Source: Cristatella mucedo (Eukaryota; Bryozoa; Phylactolaemata; Cristatellidae). From it: DNA of 50,000 nucleotides. The stretch lies in NCBI GenBank assembly GCA_009760855.2, contig WPIO01000003.1, positions 6,452,501-6,502,500 of the forward strand. Reading direction: 5' to 3'. Positions 43,026-50,000 of the stretch are shown in pieces (position 1 is the stretch's first letter; each line of letters begins with the position of its first letter). Under the pieces are notes generated by a model. It worked only from the letters and a program-made list of their open reading frames with translations, did no database searches and was not told the DNA's origin. A program made the position numbers and the translations under genes.

Positions 43026-43194
43026 GCTCTAAGTTGTAACAAAGGCACGGGGAAGCTTTAATGTCAGAATCTGGAATCAAGTAAACTAAAGGTCGGCTGA
43101 GTTAAAAGCCTGATTTATAAAATTAGGCAAAAGAGCCATAGCTGTTTTCAGCTTATAGCGAGAAATAAGCAATCGCGTAAGGCTCTTGTTTATT

Positions 43195-43290
43195 GAGCTC
43201 ACTACCATTACCGATTCGATCGTGCTTCATTTGCAGAAAATGTAAAGCGCCTAGAAAGAGATTGATTTATCGTGTACAAATGTATTTTTA
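43195..43290 (+). mobile_element. LINE A tail fragment
   Basis: CGATTCGATCGTGCTTCATT, TGTAAAGCGCCTAGAAAGAG and ATTGATTTATCGTG, followed by TATTTTTACTATTA. The CTGAGGGCGCT part is lost. Confidence 0.75.
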
Positions 43291-44694
<1,404 letters not shown>

Positions 44695-45080
44695 CTTGTC
44701 GGGGTTGAGAGATTGCTGTCTTATAAGTTGCTTCTCCTTATTTTCAGCTGATCTTACCCACTGCTTCTCTGAGATTGAAGTTACACTAATTTTATCAACC
44801 CCTGAAACTTTACCATTCATGCCTAGCTGTGCAGTATGAACCCTATTCCACTCCAAGTGAACTCTCGATAGCCCCTCATTTCTCACGTGAAGCCAAGTAA
44901 ATGTGTTACTATTAGTATATACTTGTTGGACTTCTTTTTCACCAGCTTTTCGTCGAAACCTTTTCTGATGATTGACTTATTTATTCTGAATATTACATAT
45001 GTACTAATGGATTTTTATAGCATCTACGGGCTAAGACGCATCGGGTCAATCATGATGTTACCATGAATAAAATGAACGCT
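44695..45080. other. Intronic stretch without recognised features
   Basis: Nothing recognised. Confidence 0.4.
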
Positions 45081-45215
45081 GATTTAATAGCCTCATTTAC
45101 AAGGCGGCAGAAGAGCTTTCACGGCTACTACAGCCACTTGCAGTGGTATATCAAGAATCAACCACTATAGGAATCAAGCCCATGACCGGTCGTAAAGAGC
45201 GAGCACCTTATCCCT
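45081..45215 (-). mobile_element. SINE-2 copy
   Basis: The minus strand shows AAGGTGCTCGCTC, CATGGGCTTGATTCC (decayed B box), CCACTGCAAGTGG, GTAGCCGTGAAAGCTCTTCT and GCCGCC-like body sequence, collinear with 9513 and 28331. Confidence 0.75.
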
Positions 45216-45249
45216 GGGAAAAATCCTTGTAGTGACAAGGGTCCTTCAC

Positions 45250-45400
45250 TTATTTATCTCGTGTCCCAAGAGCAATGTGGCTCTGCGGATTACCAGTCGA
45301 TGACTAGCTTTAATTGGCAGGTGAAAACGCCGTTTCCAGCAGGATTTGAACCCAAAACCTCAGATTTCAAACTCAGTCAGGCAAACTACCATGCTTAGGC
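45250..45400 (-). mobile_element. SINE-3: a different tRNA-derived element
   Basis: The minus strand shows GCATGGTAGTTTGCC (A box), GTTTTGGGTTCAAATCC (strong B box) and TGCTGGAAACGGCGTTTTC, then a body with ACTGGTAATCCGCAGAGCC. Box spacing fits a tRNA head. It is the only copy in the window. Confidence 0.55.
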
Positions 45401-45665
45401 TAAAAGTGCTTATATATTGCAATGAAACAGTCGCTGTCCAGTTTTAAATGGCCTGGTCTGGTATTTGCTTGGTCAACTAGAACATTTGACCAACGGCATT
45501 TGCCTTCATCGGTCATGCTTCAGTTATGATGAAAACATCCGTTGAGCAGAGGGTATGTTCAATATGCTAATATGATGTGTTTAATTGCAAGAATTAGCAA
45601 TATCACTTGATTTTCAGTCCCATGAGTATTCATAACAAGTAATGCTGAAATGCTGTTAGGCTTAC

Positions 45666-45757
45666 CATGAGCTGACTGTCTGGATCTGCTCCATTGTCCC
45701 CTACCGCGCTGTAGTACTGTGTGTTAAAGATAGGTAGCGCTAGGCATTGTGCATAGG
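45666..45757 (-). CDS. CTHRC1-like repeat 2, entry exon (phase 1-0)
   Basis: This 92-base exon lies between a T-rich acceptor (TTTTTTTGTAG) and a GTAAGC donor. Its 30 codons read YAQCLALPIFNTQYYS and then a DN...D-rich stretch ending QLM. Position and content correspond to the segment just before the ECTFTK strand of vertebrate CTHRC1, where a QC pair is also found. The start phase (1) matches the exon at 49473 and the end phase (0) matches the exon at 39942. The exon at 32541 is its counterpart in repeat 3: they share FN.Q followed by aromatic residues, DN, and a terminal L. On its own it would be a weak call; the phase fit and the paralogous exon support it. Confidence 0.6.
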
Positions 45758-46673
45758 CTACAAAAAAACATACAATTCTGTTAGGTGACTGAATACTGTG
45801 GAATTATTTTTACTCCTGCAGTAATTGAGCTAGCATGCAATCATGATCTTTATTGCACTTAGTAATATGATAGCACATCATTAAAAATTAACATAAATTA
45901 ACTAAGTTCACCATTGCTTTTAATTTAATAGAAGTGCTCACTGTCCACTAACCTCGCTGGTACCTAGCACCTTACTGACGGCCATTGTATTTGTAAGTGA
46001 TTTAAATTTGAAACTGAATTTAAAAGGATATTGCTTTTCAGATAAACTTTCATTTTCAACTACGGGTATGCATGCTGCCATTCAAAAGTTAGGGCGACCT
46101 CTCTTTCAGTTGCTCAATGGGAATCATCACCGACCTTCACTCACGCGACGTGCGTGCTCCTTCTATCTGTGCAGGTTGCCGCGGCCTGTATGCCCGTGTG
46201 TGCAAGTACACTGAAACTACTGTATGTTTTGCAGTGTGATCGAAGTCTAGAATTAACCTACGGATTGTGCCTATAGCGAACTCTCGGTAGTCATTAGAGC
46301 TCTGCCTTTAAATGGAATGCTAATTAAGGCTGTTGCCCAAGTCTTGCGACTTTCATTACAGTGCTCGCATTCCTTCAAGTGGTTCATTTTGGCACCGCAG
46401 ATTGTTTCACCGCGGCTTGGCGGTGAGAAATGTATATTCCCTGGACACGAAATAACGGATCACGCAATATCGGCGATAAATTTGGCTCGAAATTATCATT
46501 TATTACTGGATATCTACTAAACTTGTGTGCGCGTGCTTTAGCCTAAGCAATATGCGGTCGCTCTCTTGGTGCTGCTCGGTATGGCATGTATGCACGTTCC
46601 AATAATACCCTATCGGTTTGGTCTGTATGCATGTACTGTCACGTATTTCCCAAGTAACTTAGTGAAACACTTG
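45758..46673. other. Intronic stretch without recognised features
   Basis: Nothing recognised apart from short chance frames. Confidence 0.4.
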
Positions 46674-46697
46674 CACACACACACACACACACACACA
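46674..46697 (+). repeat. (CA)n microsatellite
   Basis: Twelve perfect units. Confidence 0.95.
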
Positions 46698-47704
46698 AAG
46701 TACAAAAATATACTTTCTATTCTCAAGAATGGTGGCAATAGCATGTTATACCAACATGGTCGCGATGCCTTACTGGTAAGTTAACAATTCTCATGTACAG
46801 CAGCGGATCGCGTGCGCAGACAGGCATTTGGATTCTTACAGAGGAGCAGCAACCTTGTTCTTCCCCTATTCCTATGCTCCCTGCCATTACCGACGATGAA
46901 ATGACGTCTGTATTCCACTCGATCGTCAATCGCCGAGTTTGAGTCGAATAAACGCTATGACTTAATTTCGCCATAATTTTTCATTGGCAGCATTTCTAGC
47001 TCTAGCTACGTAAAACTTTTGCGGTTCTTACCCCCTACATAAACATCTTGAAGGTCTTATGCCCTATACAAACATTCCTGCTCGTTCACTGCCACTATTC
47101 ACCTACCAAAAAGTAATGTTTAGCTCCCATGAGAGTTACACCAATAGTTCTCATATTCGATTAGAGTGACGGTTACTTTTGCGGTGTCGAGTTCGTGCTT
47201 ACTGTACAATAAGCACGTGGATCGTGGGTCGAGTATTATCACACATGAGCACATTGTTTAAAGCTGTACATGATCTTAGATTTGGCTCCTCAATTCTAGG
47301 TTTTGCCACTTCGTCACGATTCCTTTGACTCTGCTCTCGATTCAACCTCTTTGCTGCTGCGCATATAAGATTTGTTATATTGTAATAGAAATACGATCTG
47401 GGCATGAATTGCTGCTACTAGCTTTGTACGTATAGACAGCAATTACGTAAAAACGGGAGACCAGGCGAACTTTGATGCTGTGAATGAACAAACCTCTTGA
47501 ACACGAATGTCATTCAGTAGCCAAATTTCTGCATATACAATGAGGAGCAGCCACAATCATTCAATATATGGGAATACGTTCATTTGGTCTGTGTCAGCGT
47601 AATCAATGTAAACATTGATCAAAACAGCTGAAAAAGGCCTTTCGCGTCACTATGGCTTCAGCGGCAAGATCTTGAGAATGAGCTTGTGAACCATACATCT
47701 TTGC
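46698..47704. other. Intronic stretch without recognised features
   Basis: Nothing recognised. Confidence 0.4.
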
Positions 47705-47905
47705 TCCCACTTCTCTGTTTATGCCGCCCACCTATCGGAGACACTTCCTTCTCAGGCTTTGGCTCTCTTCTTATGAGTCATGTAGCTGCGCCCGCCGGCC
47801 TCAAATCCTTTGTAGACCATCCCTTCAGTTGATATGCTATCAAGGTCTGGGGCTCAGATCTCACAGACGTGACGACATCCCCTGACCTGACGACCAAAAA
47901 TGTAA
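47705..47905 (+). mobile_element. LINE A coding fragment, old
   Basis: CCACCTATCGGAGACACTTC, CCTCAAATCCTTTGTAGACC and GTGACGACATCCCCTGACCT match the LSDLLP, NLKSF and TSPDL segments of LINE A. No 3' UTR follows. Confidence 0.75.
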
Positions 47906-48071
47906 ACGGAATTTCCTTTTGATCCCTCCGAATGCCCAGAACTACTTCGAAGAATCTTTTTTTTCATAGCCCCTCTTTTATATTTGTGAGCTTCTTTTGA
48001 AATTAAATGAACTCAGCTAACAAAGATATTGATTTTTTTCTCCTTTCCTCGAACCGTTCAGCAGAGGAGAT

Positions 48072-48263
48072 TCAATGCTTCTCAAAGGCTGCCGCATTCT
48101 TCTCTGGAACAGGAGTTTTTCTGTAACGGCCCAATTTGATGTGATTTTGTGGCATCAGCACCTTTCTGGGCGTTTCTAGTGAAGCCCATTTGACTTGATC
48201 CGCAGTAGCCGGTGCCACCTGTTCCGCCTTAATGGCAGTTCCGGCAGTCCTAAAGGCAAACAT
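48072..48263 (-). CDS. Unrecognised 63-codon open frame inside an intron
   Basis: An ATG-to-TGA frame encodes a basic small protein with segments MFAFRTAGTAIKAEQ, VKWASLETPRKV and HIKLGRYRKTPVPEKN. Codon use and composition look coding-like compared with surrounding AT-rich DNA. It lies on the sense strand within the intron between exons 49473 and 45757. TTTGCCTTTAG near its start could also be a splice acceptor. It could be a small nested gene, a processed copy of a host mRNA, or chance. No domain was recognised. Confidence 0.3.
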   Translation of the reverse strand: MFAFRTAGTAIKAEQVAPATADQVKWASLETPRKVLMPQNHIKLGRYRKTPVPEKNAAAFEKH

Positions 48264-49398
48264 CGGTAAGATCACTTTGGAGACTTTTTAGATATAACAC
48301 TACTTCAAGTCTCCTATAACCTCGGAGTTGAACTTATCATTTCTCAGTGTGTCAAGAAATTTTTCTTACTGTAGTATAGACTACTCTTTGAGTTGCATCA
48401 AATGAACCGAAGTAAGAGATGGCCTTGATCCCATCATTCAGCAGCGTCGCTTTAAATAAGACAGTTTCTTGTTATGGGAACAGACTTGCAACGTGGCAGA
48501 AGTGGAGCCCGTTTTGGCAAGTGTTCGATCCCGCTCTCCTGGGTCTGTGACTTGATCCTTTTTAGCCCAGAACTTTCTCTGCTTAAGCTCCGACCCAAAG
48601 CCTCAGTATAGGAATTGACTTAGTGGGACCAATATATCTTGTCAAGAGATTGTTTGGGTTTTTGGTAGGGGTAGTGCGGTTTTCTCTCCACCTCTCAACC
48701 TCTGAAATTCTCATTTAGATCTACAATGAATTAGTCACTCTCGTCTTCCTGCTCTTTTCTAAAGGTGACTGGTCTACTTTTTGGGTTTTCGGAGGTGTGG
48801 AAATCGCGAGCTCGGGGCATTGTGTCACCGTTGTGATTGAAATGTTTGGATATGTAATAGCATGTTTATTCTTCCAGTTCTCAAAGTTTAAATGAGATGC
48901 AATGCATTTTATCTGATCCCAAAGATACATGAAATTGAACAAAATGGTCAACAATTTTCAGTTTTTTGGAAATTTGCCTGTTAAAAGAGAGGTTTCACAT
49001 ATTTCTACAATGCATAGTTATGAATCTGTTGGATTATACCGAAGGGATATACCGAACCGAAAGTTTGACCTTAATTTTTACAGGTCAACAGGAGGTCAAA
49101 GTGGGACTATGGTTACACCAAAATATAGATAATGTTGCCCTTGTTGTTTGTGCAAATTTGCATGTCAGTCTGATAACTATTATATGAGTAATATCAATAA
49201 ATGTGTTTAGAGGAACATAACTCCTGTAGGGTGGGGGCATAACTCTCCACCCCTCCCGAATTTCCCCCAGCATTCACATGCTGAAACCCCTTTATCTAAA
49301 CTGCGTGAGACCGAACATGTTTCTACATTCCTAAATACATATACATGTAAAATACATGTAAATGGTTGAGAAATGCCACCCAACTTCACCGAAAAAGC
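48264..49398. other. Intronic stretch without firm features
   Basis: A weak tRNA-like box pair (GTGGCAGAAGTGG and GTGTTCGATCCCGC) lies at 48490-48535 on the plus strand and may be a SINE remnant. Nothing else was recognised. Confidence 0.35.
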
Positions 49399-49399
49399 T

Positions 49400-49430
<31 letters not shown>

Positions 49431-49436
49431 TTATAT
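49399..49436. repeat. (TA)n microsatellite
   Basis: About 17 TA/TTA units, roughly 40 bases from the donor of exon 49473-49625. Confidence 0.95.
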
Positions 49437-49472
49437 GTTTTATGTACAGGCATGTATACATATAGAGCTTAC

Positions 49473-49625
49473 CTGTACTAGAAGCAGTAAAGAGCTCGTG
49501 GACCCACATTGACCTGCTTGCATGCCATCCGGTGAGTGAATCAGTCACGCCCCAGCCTGGACATGGTCCGACGACGATGGCCACAGTGACGACCCCAGCT
49601 GGCAGACCGAGGCACACACCGTCCA
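49473..49625 (-). CDS. CTHRC1-like repeat 1, C-terminal half exon (phase 1-1)
   Basis: The exon follows a GTTTCAG acceptor and ends at a GTAAGC donor. It carries 50 whole codons with a 2-base start and a 1-base end, so it is a symmetric 1-1 exon that can be duplicated without breaking the frame. The translation opens with DGVCLGLPAG and continues with VGPC and TGW, the spacing seen in the last part of CTHRC1 (EGLCEG...VGTC...STGW in the vertebrate protein). It ends in a Thr/Ser-rich linker, TASST. No stop follows, so this domain is not the C-terminus. The first half of this repeat should lie above 50 kb. Confidence 0.75.
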
Positions 49626-50000
49626 CTGAAACAAGAAGGATTCATTTTTTATATCTAATAGATATTTTTCAGATATTTATTTCTCATGAAAATACTAATG
49701 GAAAATTGATAATAATCAGCAAAAATTAATACCTCATGATTTTCATTGAGTTATAAGGCAATTTCGGTCAACCTAAGCAGTAGCTGCTTGCACAAGACTG
49801 ATTTGCTGAGACTCAGATGCAATTTATACTTGATACACATAATATTTTAAGTCTATTTATTTGTGTGCTCATAATGAATATAATAAAATCCTGAAATTAG
49901 GACACTGATGACTTCGTACAATCTCTTATTACCTCAATATGCTGCCAAACTTAAGTACTTTTAGAATAAGCACATGGACTTGGACATTTAAATGCCGAAG
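49626..50000. other. Intron upstream of the first visible CTHRC1-like exon
   Basis: AT-rich, no repeat or exon recognised. The next 5' exon of the gene should lie beyond the window. Confidence 0.5.

Overview
This window is animal nuclear DNA. It has spliceosomal introns with GT-AG borders, exons of about 90-240 bases separated by kilobase introns, microsatellites, tRNA-derived SINEs and many broken non-LTR retrotransposons (LINEs). There is no operon structure and no long continuous host gene. The two protein families recognised, CTHRC1-like and PAN/apple, fit a metazoan. The style of the LINEs suggests a marine invertebrate such as a sponge or cnidarian, but the species cannot be fixed from sequence alone.

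The main host gene lies on the minus strand from about 49.6 kb down to a stop codon at 26.93 kb. Eight exons can be read by eye. All seven junctions agree in intron phase (1,0,2,1,1,0,1), and together they give 364 complete codons plus a stop. They encode the end of one CTHRC1-like C-terminal domain followed by two more complete ones in tandem, with no collagen Gly-X-Y stretch between them. The 5' part of the gene lies beyond 50 kb. Its introns are packed with repeats.

A second host gene is represented by a probable first exon at 21.38-21.62 kb on the minus strand (signal peptide plus the start of a PAN/apple-like domain). A possible cysteine-rich exon lies at 2.50-2.60 kb on the same strand. 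A 63-codon open frame at 48.07-48.26 kb is unrecognised.

The rest is mostly repeats. LINE family A (CR1/L2-like) has at least 16 fragments on both strands, with (ATT)n tails. LINE family B, from the same superfamily, has five fragments with (ATTAC)n-like tails. SINE-1 is tRNA-derived and its 3' end matches the 3' end of LINE A; SINE-2 and a single SINE-3 are two other tRNA-derived types. Nesting is common: a younger LINE A sits inside an older one at 19.3-20.5 kb, and three SINE-1 copies sit inside LINE A copies.

Other structures are a diverged 448-base-period tandem duplication (24.8-25.7 kb), a pair of roughly 96-base direct repeats around 1.2 kb of GC-richer sequence (28.7-30.2 kb), a terminal inverted-repeat hairpin (24.5 kb), a minisatellite (13.3 kb), and two long (GA)n and other simple arrays. 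Element borders were judged by eye and may be off by about 20 bases.
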